Program-made: the position numbers and the translations under genes
In this document: piece after piece, positions 43,224-52,089 of the stretch
Layout of the letters: each line of letters opens with the position of its first letter
Numbering within the stretch: position 1 is the stretch's first letter
Origin: Cytophagales bacterium
Lineage (GTDB): Bacteria > Bacteroidota > Bacteroidia > Cytophagales > Cyclobacteriaceae
DNA: 64,000 nucleotides
Assembly (NCBI GenBank): GCA_022360015.1
Contig: JAKSDQ010000191.1
Coordinates: 54,737-118,736, forward strand
Reading direction: 5' to 3'
Notes under the pieces: generated by a model
The model's input: only the letters and a program-made list of their open reading frames with translations
What the model was told of the DNA's origin: nothing
Database searches by the model: none

Positions 43224-44345
43224 CTATAACTTCAAAACAACGTGTTTTATCTTCTCCCTATGCCATGTGTAAGTGATGTGCATCAAACCATCACTTGTTT
43301 GGACCATCGCCGGATAACTAAACTCACCACGCTGCTGATCCTCGAGTCGGTAAACATCCCTCCAGCTTTTACCATCACCAGAAATAGCCAGGCTTAATTT
43401 TGCCCGGTCATTCGGCCCGTCTTCGGTAGGATTATAGACCAATAGATGCGCACCGTTGAATGTTGTGACAGCATCGATCCCAGCACTTGGATTAGGCAGG
43501 GAAGTAGCACTTAATTTTCCCCACGACCTTCCATCATCCTCAGACCAGGCTTCTACAATCCTGTTTTGCTTGCTGCGGCAGAGAATTTGTAGCCGCGTAT
43601 CCGAATGCCGCAGGATCGTAGGTTGAATCACAGCGAATTCAGAATCCCGATCCACCATCATTTTATCCCAGGAATTGGTTCCAGGCTTGTAAATCTCCAT
43701 CTGCACCCTCCAGTTGCTATTGGTATACTCAATACTTGACGGGCACAACAAATCACCATTGGACATTTCCATAGGCTTGGCCCGGACAGGCCCCAGTTGA
43801 TCTTGCGGCAGCTTTTCTGAGGCAGACCAACTTTTCCCATCATCAGAAGAATAACGCATCTCCCCCCACCATTCCCTTGGGTTTGGTCCTACTTTATAAA
43901 ACAAAAACAGCTTACCGGAGCTATGTTTGAACAGCACCGGATTCCAACAGGGATAACGCAGGCTTTCATTTTGAATACCATCTGCGATTTGACTGATTTC
44001 GCCCCATTTTCCATTTTCAAAGACCGATAACCAAATCGTCACGTCCGGATTTTTTTCTGCTGTCCCACCAAACCATGTGGCCATCATTTTTCCGTTACCT
44101 AACTCAACAATAGAGGAGGCATGACATTCCGGAAAGGGGGCTTTTTCATATATAAAACTTTCCCGGACTATGGTCACTTTTGTATCGGTGCTTTGGTTCG
44201 GGAGTTGTACAGAAGTAGTCTCATCCTCTGAAACCGGTTTGGTACGGTGGCAAGATAGCATAAAAAAGGAAATGCTTAAGAGCAAAGATATCTTTACAAA
44301 GGCATATGGCAACAGGTGAAGATTGGTGAAACAGTTGGGCGACAT
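43224..44345 (-). CDS. Sialidase-like (BNR/Asp-box) exported lipoprotein
   Basis: The 373-residue protein has a hydrophobic signal ending in MLSC (lipobox) and then a six-bladed propeller-like region with Asp-box type repeats: SSDDGKSWS, SEDDGRSWG and SGDGKSWRD. ECHASSIVEL and ATWFGGTAEKNPDV are typical of the exo-alpha-sialidase-like family annotated in Bacteroidetes. It probably removes or binds a sugar in the periplasm or at the surface. Whether it is a true sialidase is uncertain, because many of these proteins act on other glycans. Confidence 0.75.
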   Translation of the reverse strand: MSPNCFTNLHLLPYAFVKISLLLSISFFMLSCHRTKPVSEDETTSVQLPNQSTDTKVTIVRESFIYEKAPFPECHASSIVELGNGKMMATWFGGTAEKNPDVTIWLSVFENGKWGEISQIADGIQNESLRYPCWNPVLFKHSSGKLFLFYKVGPNPREWWGEMRYSSDDGKSWSASEKLPQDQLGPVRAKPMEMSNGDLLCPSSIEYTNSNWRVQMEIYKPGTNSWDKMMVDRDSEFAVIQPTILRHSDTRLQILCRSKQNRIVEAWSEDDGRSWGKLSATSLPNPSAGIDAVTTFNGAHLLVYNPTEDGPNDRAKLSLAISGDGKSWRDVYRLEDQQRGEFSYPAMVQTSDGLMHITYTWHREKIKHVVLKL

Positions 44346-44619
44346 TATCTGAAAATAGTTTGAGTTGCAAAAATCTTTGTATACAAAGTATCTAATAAAA
44401 ATGATCTTGTCAATGTTATTTCAGAAAAAGCTGATTTGCCCCCATACCATCTGAAATCAAGTTGCTTGAAAGGTTTTTTTAAAGATTCAATGTTTTCTCT
44501 ATGATTGAATCCACACCGAAAGATTAACCCCACGTTAAGTTTCAAATCTTAATAGTAGATGAGTAGCAGATTGTCTGTCTTTTAGATAGCCAACTGATAA
44601 AAATAGTAAACTTACAAAA

Positions 44620-44793
44620 ATGTCAGACAGGCTTTGGATGTTAACACCGGACTATTTACCCATTGAAGCTTCCAAGCTGTGGGAGGAAGCCCCACAGGCT
44701 GAGGCAGTAATTAATAAACAAGCGGAAAGGACTCCCGAAAAAGTAAAGACCATCATTAGCCCTGTATTAGACCAGACAAAAAATCAATTTTAA
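44620..44793 (+). CDS. Possible 57-residue protein upstream of PI-PLC
   Basis: The frame starts with MSDRLWMLTPDYLPIEASKL and ends KNQF, 17 bases before the PI-PLC gene. It looks helical and charged, without a signal or membrane segment. The preceding 274 bases (44346-44619) hold no gene that I can support. Possibly a small gene in the same transcript as PI-PLC. No family is recognised. Confidence 0.35.
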   Translation: MSDRLWMLTPDYLPIEASKLWEEAPQAEAVINKQAERTPEKVKTIISPVLDQTKNQF

Positions 44794-44810
44794 CCATAAT
44801 TAAAACTATC

Positions 44811-45794
44811 ATGAAGTTACATTTATTTTTCTCAACCACATTAGCGCTTTTCTTTCTTATGTTATTTTCTTGCGAGGAAGAACGAGTCGAGCCACAAACG
44901 GCAGGGAACCAGTTGACCCCTGCAAAAAAAGAACAGTTGACCCCTGTAAATTTCACACTTGCCAACTGGATGTCTGCGATCGATGGTAGTCTTAAACTCT
45001 CAGCTATTTCGATACCGGGGACGCATGACACCGGGGCAAGATATGATCCGCCACTTTTGTCCGGAACGGCCAAGTGTCAGGATCTTACCATCGGGGAACA
45101 ACTGAACGCCGGCACGCGGTTTCTCGATATCCGGTGCCGACATATCGATGACGCGTTTACTATCCATCACGGGGCGGTTTATCAATACCTGAATTTTAAT
45201 GATGTCTTGAATGCCTGTTTTAATTTTTTGTCCGGCCATCCATCGGAATGTATTATTATGTCTGTGAAAGAAGAACATACCCCCCAGAATAACACCCGCT
45301 CTTTTGAAGCAACCTTTGATACTTATGTACAGGCCAATCCCGGAAAATGGGTTTTGGCAGACGCCGTGCCGACACTCGGTTCAGTAAGAGGTAAAATTGT
45401 ACTTTTCAGGCGTTTTGGGGTTGTAAACACACCTAAAGGGATCAATGCGACGGCCTGGGCCGATAATACTACGTTTGAAATAACCAATACTTATGGAAAC
45501 ATCAAAATTCAGGATAACTATGTGGTGCCTGATAACAATGTAAAGTGGCATGCTATTGAGGGCCTTTTAAATGAGGCTTCTTCAGCCAGTGCAGACAAAT
45601 TGTTTATTAACTTTACCAGCGGATACAAGCCAGGGTGGTTTGGCATTCCAAACATCCCTGCTGTATCCAACACCATGAATCCCCAGGTTGAAAGTTATTT
45701 TACCCCCCAAAAATATGGTAGGTTTGGAATTGTGACCATGGATTTTGCCAATTCTACCAGGAATCAATTGGTTGTCAACTCGAATTTTCCTTGA
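44811..45794 (+). CDS. Phosphatidylinositol-specific phospholipase C-like lipoprotein
   Basis: The 327-residue protein has a signal with a lipobox-like LFSC, an acidic linker with an almost repeated PAKKEQLTPV region, and then a PLC-X TIM-barrel domain. The two catalytic histidines appear in ISIPGTHDTG and TIHHGAVYQ, with the metal-free bacterial arrangement FLDIRCRH between them. Bacterial PI-PLC cleaves phosphatidylinositol or its glycosylated forms to a cyclic inositol phosphate. It is exported and probably surface-bound. A strong terminator follows at 45829. Confidence 0.88.
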   Translation: MKLHLFFSTTLALFFLMLFSCEEERVEPQTAGNQLTPAKKEQLTPVNFTLANWMSAIDGSLKLSAISIPGTHDTGARYDPPLLSGTAKCQDLTIGEQLNAGTRFLDIRCRHIDDAFTIHHGAVYQYLNFNDVLNACFNFLSGHPSECIIMSVKEEHTPQNNTRSFEATFDTYVQANPGKWVLADAVPTLGSVRGKIVLFRRFGVVNTPKGINATAWADNTTFEITNTYGNIKIQDNYVVPDNNVKWHAIEGLLNEASSASADKLFINFTSGYKPGWFGIPNIPAVSNTMNPQVESYFTPQKYGRFGIVTMDFANSTRNQLVVNSNFP

Positions 45795-45828
45795 AATAAA
45801 GCAGTTGACTGAAGGTTTTTATAAAGAT

Positions 45829-45855
45829 GAGGGAACCGGAAAACCCGGTTCCCTC
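45829..45855 (+). terminator. Rho-independent terminator after PI-PLC gene
   Basis: GAGGGAACCGG and CCGGTTCCCTC form a perfect 11-bp stem around a five-base loop, followed by a T-rich run. It lies 35 bases after the PI-PLC stop. Confidence 0.85.
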
Positions 45856-45908
45856 AATTTGTTATTTGTTTCATTTTTAGATACCGGAGTAATCAATAGC
45901 TATTCTAG

Positions 45909-46318
45909 CTAATTGAAGTAATTGCCGTTAAAGCCATCGATTGACCAAATAAGGAGTTTTTTAACGCGATTTTCCATAAAACTACTGTAATCACTTCTTT
46001 CCAGTGTTGATTTCAACCATTCCAGCATTTTATCTTCCATGATTTGTTTTAGCATTCCATCCAGCAATATCAGGTTAGAAATTTTGTCCGGGTAGAACCG
46101 GTAATATTCCTTTGCAAAAATTACTCCATTGCTATGAGCCACGATGCCAACTTTATCTACACCTTCGCTTTCCAGTATTGAATGAATTCCTTCAATCCAA
46201 TTGGTGAGGCTATAGCCACTATCCGGCTTATCACTTTCTCCATAACCCAATAGGTACACAAATATATTCTTATGGTCTTCCAGTGATATATCGTACTGAT
46301 TTCTACCGCCCCAGGATA
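45909..46318 (-). pseudogene. Alpha/beta-hydrolase fragment (5' end lost)
   Basis: The minus frame reads WGGRNQYDISLEDHKNIFVY, then LLGYGESDKP, IVAHSNG (nucleophile elbow, Ser) and KISNLILLDG, which is the central part of an alpha/beta hydrolase. The region before the GYGESDKP loop is missing and no proper start exists. At about 46315 the sequence switches to a different gene remnant in another frame. It is short at the C-terminus (no clear histidine loop), so it is a remnant from a recombination. Confidence 0.6.
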
Positions 46319-46591
46319 AATTACATCCGAGGCCGGATCCAATAAGCGCATTTCATTATACTCTGCCGCCGCTTCATAGCTTTTGACAGAGCATTCATAC
46401 CCATCTTCAACAGCAGGCTCTTCTACTACTTCCAACTCCTTGGGCCCGGTCAATGGCTCAGGTTGGTCCAAAAAAGATAAGCTTCTAACGCTTGCGTCAA
46501 AGGTCTGATCAGTTGCGTTGTTATCATCATAAAAGCCGTTTCTTACAACAACAAGTATTACGGATAGCTTATCTGGCGGGCTAATTTCCTG
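46313..46591 (-). pseudogene. N-terminal fragment resembling thiol-activated cytolysin family
   Basis: The open minus frame from 46591 lacks a start at its upstream end. It runs through LSVILVVVRNGFYDDN, EYNEMRLLDPASDVIYPGA and then loses similarity. The NExxLLDPxSDVIYPGAL-like pattern is what I recall from the N-terminal region of cholesterol-dependent (thiol-activated) cytolysin-like proteins of Bacteroidetes. About 90 residues survive out of some 400-500, fused out of frame to the hydrolase fragment. The family call is tentative. Confidence 0.45.
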
Positions 46592-47861
46592 CTAAAGAGA
46601 CCGAAAGATACCTTGAGAGGGGCAATCAAGTCAAGAAACTTCGATGGACAATTGAATGGACAACGTAAAGTTGTATTGTAAATATCTGATATACAAATAC
46701 TTATTGAATGTGTGCGATGAATTATAGTAGTATGTGTGATTTTTAAAGGCTGTTTTTGTTTTTCTTTGGTGGAAGGTAGCAGATCAACTATTCATTTACA
46801 CGGAATCATATTCCGATTTATCTGCAAATTCCCTGTTCTTATTAAGGGGGCTAATAGAACCAGGCGTGATTTTCTTTAAGATTGCATTTTTTGTATATGG
46901 CACTTTATACATAGCGATAAATAAAAAAAGTCCACCCTGAGCGCCCTGTTCTAATGGGAAGGGGGGTAGACATGTTGCTAGAAAGATAAGTTAATCTGGT
47001 CGTATTCACAAAAAAATGTATTTAAAATTGTGTCTGTCCTGAGTTGATATACGACAATATTGTGTTTTATCGCTTATTTACACTAAAAAATAATGGCTGC
47101 CAACAAAAGTGATTAATACCTAATAAGTTAAAAATAAATATATTTTCCCGGAATGCAACTTAGTCTTAAGACTAAGTTTGGCCGGCTCAATCCTAATGGA
47201 TTGCTTATGGGTTTTTAGGTCGTTTTTGAAACAGTTTAAGATTGATGTAAATGACAATTGCTTACTTGTTCGTGAACCAGCAAGGTGAAAAGTGCGGTTA
47301 TGGTTCATTGAAAAATTTTCATTTGATTGATTTTCAGCTACATAGTTAAGCATAGAGGTTGTGTTTAATAGTAGTTTATTAAAAATAGGGATTCCTAACT
47401 ATCTAATACACAATATGCTTTGGTGTAGGAAAATAGGCAATATCCAAGCTTGGGTATTTTATAAATGAATAAGTCCATAATTAAGTAATTCAGCCATTCT
47501 TATTCCTTTCTATATAGTATTTGGGATGTAGGAGACCGGAGAAAGCCTTTGCAGTTTCAGATAACTTTGGGGATGGGGTTTTAATGCAGCCAATAATAAG
47601 TTGGAAAATATTTATTTAACTTCACAACAATTTCAAGGCCCAGCACATTAATTTCACTTTCAAGGTTAGTTAGCTGTTCAAAATTTCCTTGTCTGAGTCC
47701 AACCATTCATGATAGATAATATTGTATTGGCCGGAATGGACTTTCCCAAGTCAGGATTTAAGTAGAAAAATACCCAAGATTGTGTTGTGTATTGACAGCA
47801 TAAACTATTTTATTCTGTTTTCACAACAGGTGATGGACTTTCAAGCAAATTTTTAGTATGG
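46592..47861. other. 1.27-kb gene-poor, AT-rich zone with decayed sequence
   Basis: No frame here is convincing; the longest (77 codons, minus, 47120-47353) has no signature. Two pieces stand out. The first is a perfect 22-bp palindrome at 47157-47178. The second is a 45-base stretch around 47543-47587 that resembles the 5' end of the Nmad3-like gene at 49055 and reads PKVI-stop-NCKGF on the minus strand, against SKIILSRKGF there. The zone looks like a graveyard of recombined fragments. Confidence 0.5.
47157..47178. terminator. Perfect 22-bp palindrome, terminator-like on the minus strand
   Basis: AACTTAGTCTT is followed directly by its exact complement AAGACTAAGTT. On the minus strand it is followed about ten bases later by a T-rich run. 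It may terminate minus-strand transcription from the 47862-49055 genes, or be a protein-binding site. Confidence 0.4.
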
Positions 47862-48185
47862 TCAGACATATATATAAATTTGGATCAACAATATACCAGT
47901 TAGATATAATATCAACCCGTAATAAATGAATTTCAATAAAAGGTTAATTTTGTTTTTCAGGTTGCTCCTTAATTCATCTGTAAAATGGCTAGTAATTGGA
48001 GTTAAGGAACCACTCTGAACTTTTAGATAAAAATATTTATTGGACATCAAAAGTGTTAAAAAGTAATCTTCGTCTTCATTAATCTTTCCGTCTTCGGTTA
48101 TTCGCAAAAGCTTATAGTGCAGAAAAATTTTTCTGGCATATAAAGCTAATAAAATGGTGGTGCTAATCAGAAATAGTACGGCCAT
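47862..48185 (-). CDS. Small two-helix membrane protein, unknown function
   Basis: From the ATG at 48185 the product has 107 residues. A membrane segment lies near the N-terminus (MAVLFLISTTILLALYA), a charged middle follows (ITEDGKINEDEDYF), and a second membrane segment lies near the C-terminus (YYGLILYLTGILLIQIYIY). No family is recognised. It lies 33 bases downstream of the Nmad3-like pseudogene in the same direction. A TTG at 48197 is an alternative start. Confidence 0.5.
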   Translation of the reverse strand: MAVLFLISTTILLALYARKIFLHYKLLRITEDGKINEDEDYFLTLLMSNKYFYLKVQSGSLTPITSHFTDELRSNLKNKINLLLKFIYYGLILYLTGILLIQIYIYV

Positions 48186-48218
48186 TTTGATAGCCAAAAA
48201 TTAGAATAATAACAAACC

Positions 48219-49055
48219 TCAAACCACCAAATCCCCAATTGACTTCACCCATTCATTGATGCCATCATCCATCTCCGCTACAAACTCCTGGCCTCTGCCC
48301 ACAGATTTGATACTATATTTGTCACCATTCCGCTTCCCAACTTTTTCTTGGTGATGCGTAAGTTTGCACTGACCATCCTCCTCAAAAAAACACTTAGGCA
48401 GCAGCCATTGAGAGCGGTTCTCACCATCTTTAGTAAATTGCAGCCTTTTATCAAACTTAAATAATCCGGCCATGCTCTTATAAAAAGTAGGGGTCCCCTT
48501 ACCAATGAATAGCCCATTTTGACCTACTTGGGAATAGCTGTCTTTTCGTCTATGATGGATGTGTTTTTGTACTCTTAGGTCTTCGTGGGCCTTTCCTTTG
48601 TAGGCATCAAAATATTCCCCTACCTCTAAAAAGCCATATATCACATGAAGGTCGGGTTTACCTTTTTTATACCTGAAATTTCCACATTCCAGTTTTTCAA
48701 TTTCCCGAAACCAGCCGAAAAATAAAAAGAGATCACCTTCTTCGACTCCCTTTTTAAGTAGGTGGCTTAAGGCGTTATCGGCCTGACCGAATATTGGGAG
48801 CCACCCATCTTTACGGTCGTTTAATATTTCCTTATGAAGGTCCGGATCGAGATGGGCTTCGGAGTATTGGGTGATGCCGACATCTTCCATAATATCCCAG
48901 TAGGATATATTTTCCTCAATTTGTAAATCTTGGTAACATACCCCTGAATAAGCTTGAGGTATAGGAATACTATATCACCTGTTATTCCAAATAAAGCTAG
49001 GTTTCCCTCCGGCGGAGGAGTCGAAGCCTTTGCGGCTTAAGATGATTTTGGACAT
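48219..49055 (-). pseudogene. Nmad3-like (nucleotide-modification-associated) gene with an in-frame TGA at codon 27
   Basis: Reading from an ATG at 49055 gives MSKIILSRKGFDSSAGGKPS, the usual start of the family, then FIWNNR, a TGA codon (48975-48977) and YSIPIPQAYSG in the same frame. It continues through WDIMEDVGI, HLDPDL, GWLPIFGQADNALSHLL and GDLFLFFGWFREIE to the normal C-terminus. Only the single stop breaks a 278-codon frame; no frameshift is needed. A shorter product from the ATG at 48890 would lack 55 conserved residues. Nmad3 domains are associated with DNA-modification gene neighbourhoods. Either a recent pseudogene, a sequence error or, less likely, recoding. Confidence 0.7.
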
Positions 49056-49452
49056 GGGTTTTTTGTGGTTAATTATGATTACTTAAAATATTGAGATGAA
49101 AAAAGACAATATTTTTCTTTCTCCCTACAAATTTAATAAATTTCTCCTCCTTGCCGCTCTACAAATGTATGGATGTATTCAGTATTTTATCTTTTTCCCA
49201 TCCTTCTAAAAGCGGCAATGGTTTGGTATATAAGAAATCCGATGATAAATTCCACCTAAGACATTCTTTATGAAATGCCATGATTCAGCTATTATTCGAC
49301 AAAGATCATTCTATGGAGTCAAGGTATTACCGGATCAAAATCATTCCGGATAATACTTGTCTTGATAATAATATAAGGTATATAACCTGAATTTAAACAG
49401 GTTATTAAATCCAATATTGGTTCTTGCCTCTTAAAATTTGTAAATTCGTTCC
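49056..49452. other. Intergenic stretch between divergent accessory genes
   Basis: 397 bases of AT-rich DNA without a credible frame. It separates the Nmad3-like remnant (minus) from the DUF488 gene (plus) and should hold both promoters, but no box of the TAnnTTTG type stands out. Confidence 0.35.
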
Positions 49453-50349
49453 ATGTATTATAGAAGAAAACTTTTGTTGAGTGTGCTGGAGGAATTTGGG
49501 GAGTCTTTGACCACCACCAGCCTCCAAAAGATCCTTTTCCTGGTGACAAGAAAGCAGGATAACAAATCGTTTGACTTCGTTCCCTATAAATTCGGTAGCT
49601 ATTCATTTCAGGCCAACCAGGATTTGATGACATTGTCCAAAAAGGGTTTTCTTAAAGATACCAGTACCAGTAACGGTATTAAATGGATGCTAAAATCAAA
49701 GGATAAATTCTTTCAGCAGTTAAAGAAGGAGGAACAGTCGGCCATTAAAAGCACAAAAAGGGAAATTAAAGGCTTGACACAAAAAGAATTGGTTAAATAC
49801 ACCTATATACAATTTCCGTACTGGGCCATTAAAAGCCAGATAGCGGATGATATCCTTGATAAAAAGGAACTTGAAAAAGTGATTTCCCAAAAAAGAAATA
49901 TAGATAAGCCCGGATTTTTTACTATTGGTTATGAGGGGGTAAGCTTGGAAAGTTATTTGAACAAGCTTATCATCAATGATGTGAAGCTTTTGTGTGATGT
50001 GAGGAAGAATCCGCTAAGTATGAAGTATGGCTTTTCAAAGAATCAACTTAAAAATGCCTGTGAGAGTATCGGTATTACCTATAAACATGTTCCGCAATTG
50101 GGTATAGATTCTGAAAAGCGTAATGGTCTGAAAACCATGAGCGATTATAATAAGCTGTTTGACGAATATGAAAAAACCACGCTTGTTGAAAATCATGATT
50201 TTTTAATTCAAATATCCAATTTGGCCACAGAATATAAAAGAATGGCCATTACTTGTTTTGAGAAAGAAGCCTGCATGTGTCATAGAAGCATAGTGGCCAA
50301 ATCACTGAAGGCATTGCCCTCGTGGAGCATCGAGCAAAAAAACCTATAA
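49453..50349 (+). CDS. DUF488-domain protein with N-terminal helical domain
   Basis: The 298-residue protein has an N-terminal region (about 1-150) that looks like a winged-helix or antitoxin-like domain (LLSVLEEFGESLTTTSLQKI and FDFVPYKFGSYSF). The C-terminal DUF488 domain (about 155-295) has FFTIGYEGVSLESYL, LLCDVRKNPLSMKYGFSK and the cysteines of CFEKEACMCHRS. DUF488 proteins are often linked to stress or DNA-modification neighbourhoods, but the activity is unknown. The next gene starts one base after its stop. An Nmad3-like remnant lies divergent upstream, which supports an accessory defence or modification islet. Confidence 0.8.
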   Translation: MYYRRKLLLSVLEEFGESLTTTSLQKILFLVTRKQDNKSFDFVPYKFGSYSFQANQDLMTLSKKGFLKDTSTSNGIKWMLKSKDKFFQQLKKEEQSAIKSTKREIKGLTQKELVKYTYIQFPYWAIKSQIADDILDKKELEKVISQKRNIDKPGFFTIGYEGVSLESYLNKLIINDVKLLCDVRKNPLSMKYGFSKNQLKNACESIGITYKHVPQLGIDSEKRNGLKTMSDYNKLFDEYEKTTLVENHDFLIQISNLATEYKRMAITCFEKEACMCHRSIVAKSLKALPSWSIEQKNL

Positions 50350-51165
50350 ATGGCTAAGGAAAAAGTATTGATCACCGTTAAGACTTATCCTTCCATCTCA
50401 GGTAAGTACGATGAACTGGTGTGTACCGCCGGATTTAGAGAGGATGGTAGCTGGGTAAGGATTTATCCGGTCCAATTCAGAAAAAAGGCATATACCCAAC
50501 AATATTCCAAATACCAGTGGATAGAAATTGACTTGGTTAAAAATAAAAGCGACTTTAGAAAGGAAAGCTTCCGGCCGAGAACCCACGATACCGAAATCAG
50601 GATTATCGGAGAAATAAAACCGGATGGTGATGCTTGGAAAGACCGGCGCGAGATTGTGTTAAAAAAAGTCTACACCAACTTAAAAACACTGATATCAGAA
50701 GCTAAAAATGAAGAGATAGGTACTTCACTGGCAGTCTTTAAGCCTGCAGAAATACTTAAATTGGAGATAAAAAATACCAAACGGGAGTGGGATAAAGATA
50801 AATTGGAAAGACTAAGTCAGCTAAATTTGTTTGAAACCAAATCAGAGGGTAAATTGGAAGTGTTGAAGAAACTTCCGTATAAGTTTTCGTACAAGCTCAA
50901 AGATGAGACAGGAACTGAAAGCTCCATGATGATAGAAGATTGGGAAATTGGACAGCTATATTGGAACTCATTGAAACGGCATAAAGGGTATGAAAAGAAG
51001 GCCTGCCAGGATGTGCGCAAAAAATATATCGATGATTTTGCGAAAACCAAAGACCTTTACCTGTTTCTTGGCACTACGCTGGTACACCACAATACCGCGC
51101 CAAACCCATTCGTAATCATAGGTGTATTTTATCCTAAACAGATCACTCAGACCTCCCTGTTTTGA
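50350..51165 (+). CDS. Conserved protein paired with DUF488, function unknown
   Basis: The 271-residue product starts directly after the DUF488 stop. It begins with a strand-rich N-terminal part (VLITVKTYPSISGKYDELVC, GSWVRIYPVQFR), includes SFRPRTHDTEIRIIGEI, and ends with LYLFLGTTLVHHNTAPNPFV. It has no signal or membrane segments. I recall proteins of this kind next to DUF488 genes but cannot name a family. Tight coupling suggests that the two act together. Confidence 0.7.
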   Translation: MAKEKVLITVKTYPSISGKYDELVCTAGFREDGSWVRIYPVQFRKKAYTQQYSKYQWIEIDLVKNKSDFRKESFRPRTHDTEIRIIGEIKPDGDAWKDRREIVLKKVYTNLKTLISEAKNEEIGTSLAVFKPAEILKLEIKNTKREWDKDKLERLSQLNLFETKSEGKLEVLKKLPYKFSYKLKDETGTESSMMIEDWEIGQLYWNSLKRHKGYEKKACQDVRKKYIDDFAKTKDLYLFLGTTLVHHNTAPNPFVIIGVFYPKQITQTSLF

Positions 51166-51194
51166 TCCAGTACCAAAACATGGCTATTCCAAAG

Positions 51195-51335
51195 TTATGC
51201 TGCTGTTTTAGTTATTTTACTTTTTATAAATAATAGAACAATCAATGTGCCTCCGGCCAATACAAGCCCAAAGATAAGGGCGTTGCTTATACCGGACGCT
51301 TTGAGTTTTCCTAGCTTTTGTTCAACAAATCCCAT
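51195..51335 (-). CDS. Possible 46-residue single-pass membrane protein
   Basis: MGFVEQKLGKLKASGISNAL is followed by a membrane segment (IFGLVLAGGTLIVLLFI) and a basic tail KSKITKTAA. The basic end and one helix are typical of small inner-membrane proteins, but could also be chance. It converges on the DUF488 partner gene. Confidence 0.4.
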   Translation of the reverse strand: MGFVEQKLGKLKASGISNALIFGLVLAGGTLIVLLFIKSKITKTAA

Positions 51336-51624
51336 ATTTGCTTTTTAAACATTGTGGTTGGCTACTCATCTCTATTAACGAGTCAAAACCATGATCTGAA
51401 GATATCTATTGGATAGAACTAAAATACCTGCATAATTCCATTATATGACCTGATAATGCTGATCATAAATCGGCATTTATATGTTGTCTCACCCATATAC
51501 CATCTCCACTCGCATCCATGTAAGTTGCTTTTGGGGCTGCCTGGCCAACGCACCCTGCAATTCCCGGGATCGGAAATTGTTCGATTTTTTCATATATCTG
51601 GCGCGCGAAAATAATTGGCAAAGT

Positions 51625-51943
51625 ATGGACAGTACAGCAACCATTGTATTAGTAATAGCGCTTTTCATCATCATGATTGGTATGGGATTGTCACTTATCG
51701 TGTACGATTTCAAACTTAAATTTCCCCCTGGCAGTATTTGTCGGTTTTCTTAACCAGATCATACTATTACCTGTCATTGGCTATATACTTATTGTCTTGC
51801 TGGATGTGGATACCAATAGGGCTATGGGCATCATGATTCTGGCTGCGGTATATAGTCTGATTATGTATGCTACGGCCCTATTACCGGTCAGTATCGGTAT
51901 CAAAAAAGCGAGAAAGCCAGAGGCAGATCTGTTTCAGGCTTGA
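51625..51943 (+). pseudogene. Bile-acid:sodium symporter (SBF/BASS) remnant with frameshift and internal deletion
   Basis: The first frame gives MDSTATIVLVIALFIIMIGM and LSLIVYDFKLKFP, then shifts. The next frame continues FPLAVFVGFLNQIILLPVIG and RAMGIMILAA, all from the N-terminal third of the family. After that the sequence jumps to VYSLIMYATALLPVS, typical of the last membrane helix. So one frameshift (near 51722, in a C run) and a deletion of roughly two thirds of the gene have occurred. No function remains. Confidence 0.7.
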
Positions 51944-52089
51944 CCATCCTGCCACAAGTTACAAGGGTTGGATGCAGAGGGTACATATTGGCACGGCTCT
52001 GTACCCGGTAGTTCCCTTCCAAGCACAGGGGAGGAGATGGGTAGCGAGGCAGCAGGCTTCTCCGACGATAAGTAATGAAATCCGGCTTT

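Noticed and set aside
47120..47353. 77-codon minus frame in the gene-poor zone
   Set aside because: No family or membrane signature and it contains the 22-bp palindrome; likely chance.
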